A stretch of 64,000 nt of DNA from assembly GCA_900318275.1 (NCBI GenBank), contig ONJY01000007.1, positions 1 to 64,000 on the forward strand, in the 5' to 3' direction. The notes under the pieces are model-generated. The model ran no database searches. It had not been told where the DNA came from and worked only from the letters and a program-made list of their open reading frames with translations. This document shows positions 50,391-59,695 of the stretch, piece after piece (position 1 is the stretch's first letter; every line of letters starts with the position of its first letter). The translations under genes and the position numbers were made by a program. This DNA comes from an uncultured Bacteroidales bacterium. GTDB lineage: Bacteria; Bacteroidota; Bacteroidia; Bacteroidales; P3.

Positions 50391-50801
50391 ATTCATAGCA
50401 TAGAGCAGTTGCCGGAGGTGGCACGGAAGTTGCTGGGAGAGTTCCCGGACGACAGGTTTTTCGCCTTCTTCGGCAAGATGGGGGTGGGGAAGACCACCTT
50501 GATAAAGGAGATATGCGCTGAGCTGGGGGTGAACGACAACGTCTGCAGCCCCACGTTCGCCATAGTGAACGAGTACACGGACGGGGCAGGGGAGCCGGTA
50601 TACCACTTTGACTTCTACCGCATGAAGTCGGTGGCCGAGGCCTACGACATAGGCTACGAGGAGTACTTCTACAGCGGCTGCTACTGCTTCACGGAGTGGA
50701 CCGAGAAGGTGGAGGAACTGTTGCCGGAGCGATATGTGAGGGTGGATATAGAGGAAGAGGACGGAAATAGAATATTGAAAGCGAGAATAATAGAACAATG
50801 A
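50379..50801 (+). CDS. tsaE: tRNA threonylcarbamoyladenosine biosynthesis ATPase TsaE
   Basis: 140 aa. P-loop ATPase that works with TsaB/TsaD in making t6A37 of tRNA. Walker A GKMGVGKTT (residues 32-40), SPTFAIVNEY, HFDFYRMKSVAEAYDIGYEEY and FTEWTEKVEELLP (family signature). There is no ATG near the expected N terminus; TTG at 50379 gives MKVEIHSIEQLPEVARKLL, matching the usual start, and lies inside a repeat tract. Stop overlaps the rsfS ATG (ATGA). Confidence 0.92.
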   Translation: MKVEIHSIEQLPEVARKLLGEFPDDRFFAFFGKMGVGKTTLIKEICAELGVNDNVCSPTFAIVNEYTDGAGEPVYHFDFYRMKSVAEAYDIGYEEYFYSGCYCFTEWTEKVEELLPERYVRVDIEEEDGNRILKARIIEQ

Positions 50802-51169
50802 CGAATAGAGACAAGGAATCACTGGTGCTAGCCCGTTTGGCGGCACAGATACTGGACGAAAAGAAAGGCGAGGATGTGCGGGTGCTCGACTTGCGCAAAG
50901 TGCACGGGGCTCCGGCGGAGTTCTTCGTGATAGCCAGCGGCAACGTGCCGTCGCATGTCAGCGCGCTGAGCGACGCCGTGCACGAGACGGTGAAGAAAGC
51001 CACAGGCATGGGTCCCCACAAGGTGGAGGGCTGCAACAACGCCGAGTGGATACTGATGGATTACTTCGACGTGGTGGTGCATATCTTCCAGAAAGACAAG
51101 CGCGCCTTCTACCGCCTCGACGAGCTGTGGAGCGACGGCGAGGAGGTGGAGATTTCAGTTAAGAGTTAA
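50798..51169 (+). CDS. rsfS: Ribosome silencing factor RsfS
   Basis: 123 aa. Binds L14 of the large subunit and blocks subunit joining in starvation. Motifs: VRVLDLRKVHGAPAEFFVIASGNVPSHVSAL, GCNNAEWILMDYFDVVVHIFQKDKRAFYRLDELWSD. The final residues VKS and the TAA stop are encoded by a GTTAAGAGTTAA repeat unit, so the repeat tract has set the C terminus. Overlaps tsaE by 4 nt. Upstream of ftsH, an order common in Bacteroidota. Confidence 0.94.
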   Translation: MTNRDKESLVLARLAAQILDEKKGEDVRVLDLRKVHGAPAEFFVIASGNVPSHVSALSDAVHETVKKATGMGPHKVEGCNNAEWILMDYFDVVVHIFQKDKRAFYRLDELWSDGEEVEISVKS

Positions 51170-51189
51170 GAATTAAGAGTTAAGAGTTA

Positions 51190-53256
51190 ATGGCACAACA
51201 ACAGAATAACATGCAGCAGAATGGCAACCAGGGGCGTGGCAGCAAGCCTTTCAAGATAAAGCCGATGACGATAGTATACCTCGTGCTACTCATCGTCATA
51301 GGGTACCTCTTGCTTGGTGGCAACGGAAGCTCGGCGCCCAAGCAGCCCATAACGTGGGAGCGCTTGCAGCCTATACTGGAACGCCACGACTACGAGAGCA
51401 TCACGGTCATCAACCAGGAGGTGGCAGAGATACGTATCAAGAGCGATGCTGTGCGCCGCGACACCGCCACATACCGAGACATCATCACACGTACCTTGAC
51501 AGGTCAGAATGGTGCACAGGGCTACTACACCTACAACATAGGCACCTATGAGCACTTCGACAACCAGCTGGCACGTGTGGAAGCCAATACTGGCGAGTAT
51601 ATAAGCTACATGATAGAGAGCCGCAGCAATGCTTGGAAGGAGATTCTCGTCTTCTTCGGGCCTCTGCTGATGCTGATATTCTTCTTCTGGATCATGAGTT
51701 CCATCACACGTCGCCAGATGGGTGGCGACAATAACGGCGGCGGCTTCGGCGGCATCTTTGGCATGGGACGCTCCACGGCCAAGCAGTATGACGCCACCAA
51801 GCAGAACAACGTCACCTTCAAGGATGTGGCCGGTCTAGCCGGAGCCAAGGAAGAGGTGATGGAGGTGGTGGACTTCCTGAAGAACCCCAAGCGTTACACC
51901 GACCTGGGTGGCAAGATACCCAAGGGTGTGCTGCTGGTAGGCCCTCCGGGTACCGGCAAGACGCTGCTGGCCAAGGCCGTGGCCGGCGAGGCTGGGGTGC
52001 CGTTCTTCAGCATGAGTGGCTCGGACTTCGTGGAGATGTTCGTCGGCGTGGGTGCCTCGCGTGTGCGTGGCCTCTTCGACGAAGCCAAGAAGAAAAGTCC
52101 CTGCATAGTGTTCATCGACGAGATCGACGCCGTGGGTCGCGCCCGTGGCCGTGGCGGCTTCGCCGGCAGCAACGACGAGCGCGAGAGTACGCTGAACCAG
52201 CTGCTCACAGAGATGGACGGCTTCTCAAGCACCACCAACGTCATAGTACTGGCGGCCACCAACCGTGCCGACGTGCTCGACAAGGCCCTGCTGCGTGCAG
52301 GACGCTTCGACAGACAGATATATGTGGAGCTGCCCGACCTTGAGGAACGCAAGGCTATATTCGGCGTGCACATGAAGAACCTGAAGCTTAACAACGACAA
52401 GGAGAGTGAGGGGTATGTAGACAGGGAGTTCCTCGCCAAGCAGACTCCGGGCTTCAGCGGCGCTGACATAGCCAATGTGTGCAACGAGGCGGCGCTGGTG
52501 GCTGCCCGCAAGGAGAAGAAACAGGTGGAGAAGCAGGACTTCCTCGATGCTGTGGACCGCATAGTGGGTGGTCTTGAGAAACGCACCAAGGTGCTCACCG
52601 ACCAGGAGAAGCACACCATAGCATACCACGAGAGCGGTCACGCCTCGGTGAGCTGGCTGCTGCGTTGGGCCAACCCGCTGGTGAAGGTGACCATAGTGCC
52701 GAGAGGCAAGGCCCTCGGTGCCGCGTGGTACCTGCCCGAAGAGCGTCAGATTACCACCTATGAGCAGATGTTTGACGAGATGACAAGTCTCATGGCCGGC
52801 CGTGCAAGTGAAGAGATAGTCTATGGCAAGATAAGCACAGGGGCCCTGAACGACATAGAGCGCGCCACCAAGATGGCGCAGGCGCTGGTGACCTACTATG
52901 GCATGAGCCCCGAGGTGGGCAACATAAGCTTCTATGACAGCACCGGCCAGAGCGAGTACTCGTTTGGCAAGCCCTTCAGCGAGAAGACCGCCGAGACCAT
53001 AGACCGCGAGGTGAAACGCATGGTGGAAGAGGCCTATGCAAAAGCTAAGGAACTGCTGCAGAGCCATCGCGAGCAGCTCGACCAGTTGGCCACACAGCTC
53101 TATGAGAAGGAGGTGCTCTTCCGTGAGGACCTTGAGCGCATCTACGGTCCGCGTCCGTGGGAGAGCGAGACTCCGCAGCCGGCAAGTGCCGAGGCAGAGC
53201 CTGAGGCCAAGGAGGAAGAAAAAGAGAATAAGGATAAAGACTTTGAAGAGGTATGA
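51190..53256 (+). CDS. ftsH: ATP-dependent zinc metalloprotease FtsH
   Basis: 688 aa inner-membrane AAA+ protease. Two helices (27-44 and 152-171) flank a periplasmic domain. Walker A GPPGTGKT (251-258), Walker B IVFIDE (306-311), second region of homology [10 protein letters not shown], zinc site HESGH (480-484), third ligand region EEIVYG. The N terminus is Gln/Asn-rich and the C terminus acidic ([21 protein letters not shown]). ATG follows the GTTAAGAGTT tract directly. Stop overlaps the cdsA ATG (ATGA). Confidence 0.96.
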   Translation: MAQQQNNMQQNGNQGRGSKPFKIKPMTIVYLVLLIVIGYLLLGGNGSSAPKQPITWERLQPILERHDYESITVINQEVAEIRIKSDAVRRDTATYRDIITRTLTGQNGAQGYYTYNIGTYEHFDNQLARVEANTGEYISYMIESRSNAWKEILVFFGPLLMLIFFFWIMSSITRRQMGGDNNGGGFGGIFGMGRSTAKQYDATKQNNVTFKDVAGLAGAKEEVMEVVDFLKNPKRYTDLGGKIPKGVLLVGPPGTGKTLLAKAVAGEAGVPFFSMSGSDFVEMFVGVGASRVRGLFDEAKKKSPCIVFIDEIDAVGRARGRGGFAGSNDERESTLNQLLTEMDGFSSTTNVIVLAATNRADVLDKALLRAGRFDRQIYVELPDLEERKAIFGVHMKNLKLNNDKESEGYVDREFLAKQTPGFSGADIANVCNEAALVAARKEKKQVEKQDFLDAVDRIVGGLEKRTKVLTDQEKHTIAYHESGHASVSWLLRWANPLVKVTIVPRGKALGAAWYLPEERQITTYEQMFDEMTSLMAGRASEEIVYGKISTGALNDIERATKMAQALVTYYGMSPEVGNISFYDSTGQSEYSFGKPFSEKTAETIDREVKRMVEEAYAKAKELLQSHREQLDQLATQLYEKEVLFREDLERIYGPRPWESETPQPASAEAEPEAKEEEKENKDKDFEEV

Positions 53257-54107
53257 AGAACTTTTGGGTCCGCGCGGTGAGCGCAGTGGTCTATGTGGCG
53301 CTGTTCCTGTTCTGCATCTACAGCGGTGCGCTGACGGGCAGCAAACTCTGGGGAGGTGTGATACTCACGGCCTTCTTGCTCTTTGTGGCCTGCGGCAGCA
53401 CCTTTGAGTTCTTCCGCATAGTGAAGCAGCAGGGCGCCACACCCTCGCAACCGCTTGGCTACGCCTATGCGGTGGCAGCACTGTTGGCGCTGTCGGCGGT
53501 GGCGTACGGCAAAGTATGGGGTTACGTCGGTCTCGGGGTGGCGGTGACGTTGCTGCCGATGGCTTTCGGCGTGGCCGCCATGGTGCAGCTGTGGAAACAC
53601 AGCGAGCAGCCGTTCCGCGATGCCGCATACACCATGGTGCCCATGCTCTATGCCGCAATACCTCTGGGGCTTATGCCCACGTTGCATGAGAACTACAACG
53701 CGCTTGTGATGGTGCTTATCATGGTGTGGATGAACGATAACGGCGCCTATATGGGTGGCTCGCTCCTCGGCAAGCACAAGATGTGGCAACGTCACTCGCC
53801 AGGAAAGACATGGGAGGGTACGGCCATAGGTGTAGTGATTACGCTTGTGACGGCCTTCTTTGTGGGACCGCTCTTCAACGACCAGATAGCGTGGTACCAC
53901 TGGCTGGCGCTTGGCTTTATCTGCAGCGTCATAGACACCTTGGGCGACCTTGTGGAGAGCATGCTCAAACGCTCGGTCGGCATGAAGGACAGTGGCAAGA
54001 TTATGCCGGGCCACGGTGGCTTCCTCGACCGCTTTGACAGCCTGCTGATAGCCGTGCCGGTGGCCTATGCCTATCTGACGCTGTTTGTCAGCCCCGAATT
54101 GTTGTAA
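53253..54107 (+). CDS. cdsA: Phosphatidate cytidylyltransferase
   Basis: 284 aa, about eight helices. Makes CDP-diacylglycerol from phosphatidate and CTP. C-terminal signature SVIDTLGDLVESMLKRSVGMKDSGKIMPGHGGFLDRFDS is the CDP-alcohol/CdsA motif; MNDNGAYMGGSLLGKHKMWQRHSPGKTWEG is the second conserved block. Overlaps ftsH by 4 nt and precedes psd, so phospholipid synthesis genes are co-expressed with FtsH. Confidence 0.94.
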   Translation: MKNFWVRAVSAVVYVALFLFCIYSGALTGSKLWGGVILTAFLLFVACGSTFEFFRIVKQQGATPSQPLGYAYAVAALLALSAVAYGKVWGYVGLGVAVTLLPMAFGVAAMVQLWKHSEQPFRDAAYTMVPMLYAAIPLGLMPTLHENYNALVMVLIMVWMNDNGAYMGGSLLGKHKMWQRHSPGKTWEGTAIGVVITLVTAFFVGPLFNDQIAWYHWLALGFICSVIDTLGDLVESMLKRSVGMKDSGKIMPGHGGFLDRFDSLLIAVPVAYAYLTLFVSPELL

Positions 54108-54134
54108 GTATTGGATAAAAGGATCTAAGCAGAT

Positions 54135-54794
54135 ATGAAGATACACCGCGAAGGAAAAAAGATAATAGCACTCACATTCGGTGCGACGTTCCTGATATGG
54201 CTCGTCATGTTGCTGGTTGTCCACCACTGGACGCCCTATCACTATGTGTTCCTTGGCGCTCTTGTGGTCTTCGACCTCATGGTGGCGGCATTCTTCCGCA
54301 TACCCCGCCGGATATTTACCATCAATGACAGTGAGCTTATCTCGCCTGCCGACGGCACCATAGTGACCATAGAGCAAGTCTTCGAGAAACACTATATCAA
54401 GGACGAATGCATGCAGGTGAGCATCTTTATGAGTGGTACCGACGTGCATGTGAACCGCTACCCTTGCGACGGCGTGGTGGAGTATGTGAAGTTCCGCCGT
54501 GGCAACTATTTTGTGGCGTCGTACCCGAAGAGTAGTGACCTTAATGAGCGTACCGAGGTGGGCATGAAGCTCTCCAACGGCAAGAAGATAATGATACGCC
54601 AGGTGGCAGGTGTCATGGCACGACGCATAGTGTGCTACGCCAAAGAGGGCGAGTCGGTGAAGCAGAACCAGGAGATGGGATTTATCAAGTTTGGCTCCCG
54701 AATAGACCTCTTCTTGCCGCTTGACTTCCCCATAAGCGTCGGCCTTCAGGACCGTGTGAAGAATGGCATCAGCCCCATAGCAGACATAGTCTAA
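54135..54794 (+). CDS. psd: Phosphatidylserine decarboxylase (short, PSD-A type)
   Basis: 219 aa proenzyme that self-cleaves to form a pyruvoyl group and makes phosphatidylethanolamine. One or two N-terminal helices (about 10-55), SPADGTI, FMSGTDVHVNRYPCDGVVEYV, and the cleavage motif FGSRID with Gly-Ser (about residue 190). Short type without the long N-terminal extension of E. coli Psd. Follows cdsA by 27 nt. Confidence 0.93.
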   Translation: MKIHREGKKIIALTFGATFLIWLVMLLVVHHWTPYHYVFLGALVVFDLMVAAFFRIPRRIFTINDSELISPADGTIVTIEQVFEKHYIKDECMQVSIFMSGTDVHVNRYPCDGVVEYVKFRRGNYFVASYPKSSDLNERTEVGMKLSNGKKIMIRQVAGVMARRIVCYAKEGESVKQNQEMGFIKFGSRIDLFLPLDFPISVGLQDRVKNGISPIADIV

Positions 54795-54795
54795 T

Positions 54796-55482
54796 ATGAC
54801 CATAGCAGACCAGATACTATACGAAGACAATCACCTGCTGGCACTCAATAAGCTGCCGGGCCAGATAGCACAGGGTGACAAGACAGGCGACACGCCTCTT
54901 GCCGACCTTGTGAAGGCCTATATCAAGGAGCGTGATGCCAAGCCGGGCAATGTCTTCTGTGGTGTCATACACAGGCTCGACCGTCCTGTCAGTGGCGTTA
55001 TCCTGTTCGCCAAAACATCCAAGGCGTTGAGCCGTATGACGCAGCTGGTCAAGGATCGCGACTTCAGCAAACGCTATTGGGCTGTCGTCAAGAATGCTCC
55101 TGCCGAGCCCGTGGGTACGTTGGAGGACTGGCTTGTGAAAGATGAGGTGCACAACAAGAGTCGAGTGGTCTCGGAAGGTACGCGTGGCGCAAAGTTGGCG
55201 TCGCTTGATTACCGTGTTGTCGGTGTCAGCGACGGTGGCTACCACCTCCTTGAGGTAGACCTGCATACCGGTCGCCACCACCAGATACGTTGCCAGTTGG
55301 CGCACATGGGATGCCCAATCAAGGGAGATCTTAAGTATGGCGCACCACGCAGCAACCCAGACGGTAGCATCTCGCTGCATGCCCGCATGCTGTCATTCAG
55401 CCATCCGGTAACCCATTCGCAGATTACAATCACCGCTCCATGTCCCGACATTGAGCGCATGTTCAATATGACAAACAAATAA
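54796..55482 (+). CDS. RluA-family pseudouridine synthase
   Basis: 228 aa. Catalytic Asp62 in HRLDRPVSG (59-67); ALNKLPGQIAQG, KRYWAVVKN, LEVDLHTGRHHQIRCQLAHMGCPIKGDLKYG are RluA-family blocks. No S4 domain, so a RluA/TruC-like stand-alone catalytic domain; whether rRNA or tRNA is modified cannot be told. Starts one nucleotide after the psd stop codon. Confidence 0.92.
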   Translation: MTIADQILYEDNHLLALNKLPGQIAQGDKTGDTPLADLVKAYIKERDAKPGNVFCGVIHRLDRPVSGVILFAKTSKALSRMTQLVKDRDFSKRYWAVVKNAPAEPVGTLEDWLVKDEVHNKSRVVSEGTRGAKLASLDYRVVGVSDGGYHLLEVDLHTGRHHQIRCQLAHMGCPIKGDLKYGAPRSNPDGSISLHARMLSFSHPVTHSQITITAPCPDIERMFNMTNK

Positions 55483-55492
55483 AGTAATAATA

Positions 55493-57832
55493 ATGAAAAA
55501 GACTATTTTGTCGGCATTGATGCTGACAACACTTTTCGCCCTGAAAGCACAAACGGTCACCGAGGACAGCTTTTCGCGTCTTGCTTTCTCCATTAAGACT
55601 CCGTCGGTTACTGTCGACGGCGCCACTATCGGCTCGGGCAAGTACCTGCAACCTATGCTTGAAGGTTACACTCTCACAGGCAATGTTGGTGACCCAGCAC
55701 TACCGGTGCTCACGCATACTATTGTGCTGCCGTTCTGCAGCGATGTGAGTATCAGCGTAAACAATGCTGTCTACGACACCATTCAGGCTGACGCTTCGTT
55801 GCAATGGTATCCTTATCAGCCTTCAGTATGTAAGAGTGACCGTGGGCCGTTGGCACTCTACTTTAACCAGGATGCCTATCTCATTGACACATTCTTCTCG
55901 TTGCCCCTGGTGCAGGTGACTGATATTGCCGTGGCGCGCGACAGGCGTATTGCCACCCTCACCATTGCGCCGGTGAGCCTCAATCCAGTCACCAACCAGT
56001 ATGTCGTCTGTCGCTCGGCCGACGTTACAGTCAACTATCACGGTGTCGATACGGCTATGACTAACGACTACTATGAACGCTACCACACGCCGTCGTTTTC
56101 TGTTAACGGCAAGCTTAACGACCTCGCCGATGTTAATGCTACTAAGTCTATACGTCACTCTGCACCAGTCCGTATGGTCGTTGTTGTCCCGACAACGCTC
56201 AATTGCACCGCTGTGGCCAAGTTTGTCGACTGGAAACGTCGTTGTGGTATGCTTGTTGATGTTGTGTATTACGGTACTAGTGGCATTGCATCTAACACTG
56301 CCTTGGCAAATCACCTTAAGTCTTTATATGACAATGCCTCTGCCGAAGCTCCGGCACCTACGTATGTGCTCCTTATAGGTGACCATGCCCAGCTTCCAGC
56401 TTTCAATAGTCGTCTAGGTAATACGTCGGTGAGTACTGACCATATTACCGACCTTTACTATGTTACATGGACCTCTGGAGACATTGTGCCTGATTGCTAT
56501 CAAGGTCGACTCTCTGCCTCGGACACAAATACCCTCACTTCTATCATAAACAAGACCCTTTTTTACGAGACTTATGCATTCCCCAATGATAGCTACCTTG
56601 CGAAGGCTATTCTTATAAGTGGTGTGGATCGAGGTGTAACAAGTGATAACGCTTATCGTTGCGCAGATCCTACCATGGACTATGCCGCTCGCTATTATAT
56701 TAATGATGCAAATGGCTTTACTACCGTTAAATACTATAAAAACAATACGTCGTTCGCCCCTGACAGTGTTACGGTAACAGGCAGTAGTGGTACTGCTTCG
56801 TCGGCTTCTACAATTCGTAACCTTTATACCTCTGGATATGGTTGGATTAATTACTCAGCCCATGGTGATTGGGACCGTTGGCACCAACCACAGATGACCG
56901 TCACGCAAGTTGGGTCAATGAATAATACCAACAAGCCGAGTTTCATGATTGGTAATTGTTGCCTCACGAACAAGTTTGAAAAAGGTGTATGTTTCGGGGA
57001 GGCTCTTCTGCGACGTCCTAACAACGCTGGCGCTGTCGCATATATCGGAGGCACGAACTCAACTTATTGGACGGAGGACTTCTACTGGAGCGTAGGTGTG
57101 CGTTCGAATATAAGTAATACTATGAATACTACTTATAACGCCTCCAAACTTGGTGTCTACGACAGGGTGTTCCATACGCATGGCGAGTCTCGGGCCAACC
57201 AGGCCATAACTGCAGGTTCAATGGTTTTCCATGGCAACAATTCTGTAAACTCAAGTGGTAGCAGTTCTGGCGATATGAAGAAATACTATTGGGAGATCTA
57301 TGAGCTCATGGGTGACCCCTCGCTTATGCCTTGGCTTGGTGTGGCTGAAGAGCTGACGAACTTCTCTTATGCACCCTCTGGCTCGGTGATTTATGTCACC
57401 ACCGTGCCTTCGGCCTATGTCGCCCTTGTCGATACTGCTACGCACAACCTCGTCGCTGCTGCTTATGCCACGCTTAGCGGCAACGCCAACCTTAATGTCT
57501 CGGACAACGTTGATCTCGCGGCCTGCTCGTTTGTTGTCATTGCGCAAGGCTACAAGCCTTATTTTTCCGTGGAGATGCAGCCGTTGCTCAATCTCGACAA
57601 GGTGGAGACGGAATTCAGTCTCTATCCCAATCCAGCCAGCGACCGCTGCACTATCGTTGCCGATTCTATAGAGACAGTAGTGTTGCTCGACAGCCGAGGC
57701 ACTGTCGTGAGCACCTTCAAGCCTGCCGGCAATACGTGCCAGCTTGACCTCGGCTCGCTGCCGCGTGGCGTCTATTTTGTGCAGGTGCAGACCGCCGGCT
57801 CTATGAGCGCCCGCAAGCTTGTGGTGAGATAG
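55493..57832 (+). CDS. Gingipain-like C25 cysteine protease, T9SS type A cargo
   Basis: 779 aa. Signal peptide MKKTILSALMLTTLFALKAQ, then a propeptide-like region (about 21-225), the C25 catalytic domain (about 230-560), an Ig-like domain, and a T9SS type A sorting domain (FSLYPNPASDRCTIVA...LPRGVYFVQVQTAG...RKLVVR). Catalytic His457 (YSAHGDWD) and Cys489 or Cys490 (GNCCLTNKF). Codon use is less C-ending than in the genes upstream, with many T-ending codons. Target proteins unknown; Arg/Lys specificity cannot be assumed. Last gene before the terminator at 57858. Confidence 0.9.
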   Translation: MKKTILSALMLTTLFALKAQTVTEDSFSRLAFSIKTPSVTVDGATIGSGKYLQPMLEGYTLTGNVGDPALPVLTHTIVLPFCSDVSISVNNAVYDTIQADASLQWYPYQPSVCKSDRGPLALYFNQDAYLIDTFFSLPLVQVTDIAVARDRRIATLTIAPVSLNPVTNQYVVCRSADVTVNYHGVDTAMTNDYYERYHTPSFSVNGKLNDLADVNATKSIRHSAPVRMVVVVPTTLNCTAVAKFVDWKRRCGMLVDVVYYGTSGIASNTALANHLKSLYDNASAEAPAPTYVLLIGDHAQLPAFNSRLGNTSVSTDHITDLYYVTWTSGDIVPDCYQGRLSASDTNTLTSIINKTLFYETYAFPNDSYLAKAILISGVDRGVTSDNAYRCADPTMDYAARYYINDANGFTTVKYYKNNTSFAPDSVTVTGSSGTASSASTIRNLYTSGYGWINYSAHGDWDRWHQPQMTVTQVGSMNNTNKPSFMIGNCCLTNKFEKGVCFGEALLRRPNNAGAVAYIGGTNSTYWTEDFYWSVGVRSNISNTMNTTYNASKLGVYDRVFHTHGESRANQAITAGSMVFHGNNSVNSSGSSSGDMKKYYWEIYELMGDPSLMPWLGVAEELTNFSYAPSGSVIYVTTVPSAYVALVDTATHNLVAAAYATLSGNANLNVSDNVDLAACSFVVIAQGYKPYFSVEMQPLLNLDKVETEFSLYPNPASDRCTIVADSIETVVLLDSRGTVVSTFKPAGNTCQLDLGSLPRGVYFVQVQTAGSMSARKLVVR

Positions 57833-57857
57833 ACGGTAGTAGAATATAGATTATACG

Positions 57858-57894
57858 ACGGCTGGCATGTCGCAGTGACATGCCAGCCGTTTTT
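57858..57894 (+). terminator. Terminator of the rsfS-ftsH-C25 protease region
   Basis: Perfect 14-bp stem ACGGCTGGCATGTC, 5-nt loop, complementary arm, then TTTTTAT; between convergent genes. Confidence 0.87.
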
Positions 57895-57929
57895 ATAAAA
57901 CTATGACGGTGTGGACCGAGTCGTGTACG

Positions 57930-59330
57930 TCAATAGCCCAGTATCTTGAGCATTGACTTGTAGCTCTGTTCCTTTGCAAAGAGCTTGGTGGTGTATTCCC
58001 CATCCTCGTCCTTGTCTATGATGACATGCTTGGGCGCAGGTATGAGGCAGTGCTGGATTCCGCCGTATCCACCGATGCTTTCCTGGTAGGCTCCGGTGTG
58101 GAAGAAGCCGATGTACAGTGGCTCGTCCTGTTGCAACTTTGGCAGGAAGATGGCGTTGGCGTGGCTGTCGGCGTTGTAGTAGTCTTCGCTGTCGCAGGTG
58201 AGGCCGCCGAGGAATACGCGCTGGTATTCACAGTCCCAGTGGTTGATGGGCAGCATGATGAAGCGCTGGTTGATGCCCCATGTGTCGGGCAGAGTGGTGA
58301 TGAAGCTGCTGTCTATCATGTACCACAACTCTCGGTCGTTCTGCTGCTTCTGGTCGAGGATGCTGTAGAGCGTGGCTCCGCTCTCGCCCACGGTGAAGCT
58401 GCCGAATTCGGTGAATATGTGCGGTTCTTCCACCCCGCGGTTGGCGCAGATGGCCTTGATTTGGGCCAGGATCTCTTCGGCCATGTATTCGTAGTCGTAG
58501 TTGGCTGCGAGGCTTACTTTGCTCGGGAAGCCGCCGCCGATGTTCAGCGAGTCGAGCTCCGGGCACACCCGCTTGAGGTCGCAGTACACGTTGACACATT
58601 TGGCCAACTCGTTCCAATAGTAGGCCGTGTCGCGTATGCCGGTGTTGATGAAGAAGTGCAGCATCTTGAAGTGGAACTTCTTGTTTTGCTTGATCTGTTC
58701 TTCGTAGAAGCTCACGATGTCGTGGTAGCGGATGCCGAGGCGCGATGTGTAGAAGTCGAACTTCGGTTCCTCTTCGGCGGCTATGCGGATGCCGAGCGAC
58801 ATGGGTTCCATGTTGTCTTCAAGCATCTCGTCGAGCATGTTGTATTCGTGTTTGTTGTCGAGTACAGGTATCACGTTGCGGAAGCCTTCTTTGTAAATGC
58901 CGACGATGTTTTCGATGTATTGTTCCTTCTTGAATCCGTTGCACACAATCACCTTCTCCTTGTCTATCAGCCCTTGTGCGTGCAGTTCCTGTATCAGGTT
59001 TATGTCGAATGCCGAGGAGGTCTCCAGGTTTATGTCGTTCTTCAGGGCCTCCTCGAGTACAAAGGCGAAATGGCTGCTCTTGGTGCAGTAGCAGTAGTTG
59101 TAAGTTCCTTTGTAGTCGGTCTTTGCGATGGCTACGTTGAACAGGCGCTTGGCGCGCTGTATCTGCGAGCTGATCTTGGGCAGGTATGTGATCTTCAGCG
59201 GTGTGCCATACTGTTTGATGATTTCCATCAACGGTATGTCGTGGAAATAGAGTTCGCCGTCCTCGGTGCGGAATTCGTCCTGAGGAAAGTCGAAAGTCTG
59301 GTCAATCAGGTCGTAGTACTTGTTCTTCAT
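57930..59330 (-). CDS. Arginine decarboxylase-like PLP enzyme (alanine racemase fold)
   Basis: 466 aa. Fold III PLP decarboxylase: the lysine is in YNYCYCTKSSHF, glycine-rich phosphate loop LNIGGGFPSK, FTEFGSFTVGESGATLYSI, and the catalytic Cys/Asp region GLTCDSEDYYNADSHANAIFLP. Closest in style to the approx. 465-aa Bacteroidota enzymes annotated arginine decarboxylase, shorter than the 630-aa SpeA. Product would be agmatine for spermidine synthesis; carboxynorspermidine or lysine decarboxylase remain possible. Start at MKNKYYDLIDQTF; promoter 59392-59399. Confidence 0.82.
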   Translation of the reverse strand: MKNKYYDLIDQTFDFPQDEFRTEDGELYFHDIPLMEIIKQYGTPLKITYLPKISSQIQRAKRLFNVAIAKTDYKGTYNYCYCTKSSHFAFVLEEALKNDINLETSSAFDINLIQELHAQGLIDKEKVIVCNGFKKEQYIENIVGIYKEGFRNVIPVLDNKHEYNMLDEMLEDNMEPMSLGIRIAAEEEPKFDFYTSRLGIRYHDIVSFYEEQIKQNKKFHFKMLHFFINTGIRDTAYYWNELAKCVNVYCDLKRVCPELDSLNIGGGFPSKVSLAANYDYEYMAEEILAQIKAICANRGVEEPHIFTEFGSFTVGESGATLYSILDQKQQNDRELWYMIDSSFITTLPDTWGINQRFIMLPINHWDCEYQRVFLGGLTCDSEDYYNADSHANAIFLPKLQQDEPLYIGFFHTGAYQESIGGYGGIQHCLIPAPKHVIIDKDEDGEYTTKLFAKEQSYKSMLKILGY

Positions 59331-59391
59331 GATAACCGATTTGATTAGTTTACAATCTTTTTGGCAATCCGACTCACTTGGATTGGTGATG

Positions 59392-59399
59392 CAAATATA
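59392..59399 (-). promoter_or_regulatory. Promoter -7 box of the decarboxylase gene
   Basis: TATATTTG on the minus strand, 61 nt before the ATG; AT-rich -33 region without a crisp TTG box. Confidence 0.55.
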
Positions 59400-59477
59400 C
59401 AATTAATTTGATTAAGTTGGGTGGTTTTTGAATTTTTATTGCATTTTTGTTGCTTTTCTATCTGTTTTGCAGCGTCG

Positions 59478-59634
59478 TCGCTTCCGTCAGTCCCTCCTGC
59501 CGGAAAAGTTCTTCATCACCTTCTCCTCGAGGCCGGTATGACTCCTCTACGGCCGTTCTATCGTACCCGCGGCATGCAATGCCATACGACGGCCGAAGGA
59601 AGGCCGAGGAGGGGGCCGAAGGGACTCCGAGACT
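59478..59634. repeat. REP-like imperfect hairpin, copy 3 (diverged)
   Basis: Inside the 365-nt gap between the decarboxylase and FKBP genes. GGCAT-GCA-ATGCC (59571-59583) sits at the tip, GGCCGT (59551-59556) pairs with ACGGCC (59589-59594), and CTCCTCGAGGCC pairs loosely with GGCCGAGGAGG. Arm words (ACGGCCGTTC, GGCCGAGG) resemble copies 1 and 2, but the GTTCTTCAGTG centre is missing. The rest of the gap is promoter DNA. Confidence 0.6.
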
Positions 59635-59695
59635 TTGTGGAAATAATAAGGCACAGCGAAAAATGCTATGCCTTACGGTTTTGTATGTCAGTATT

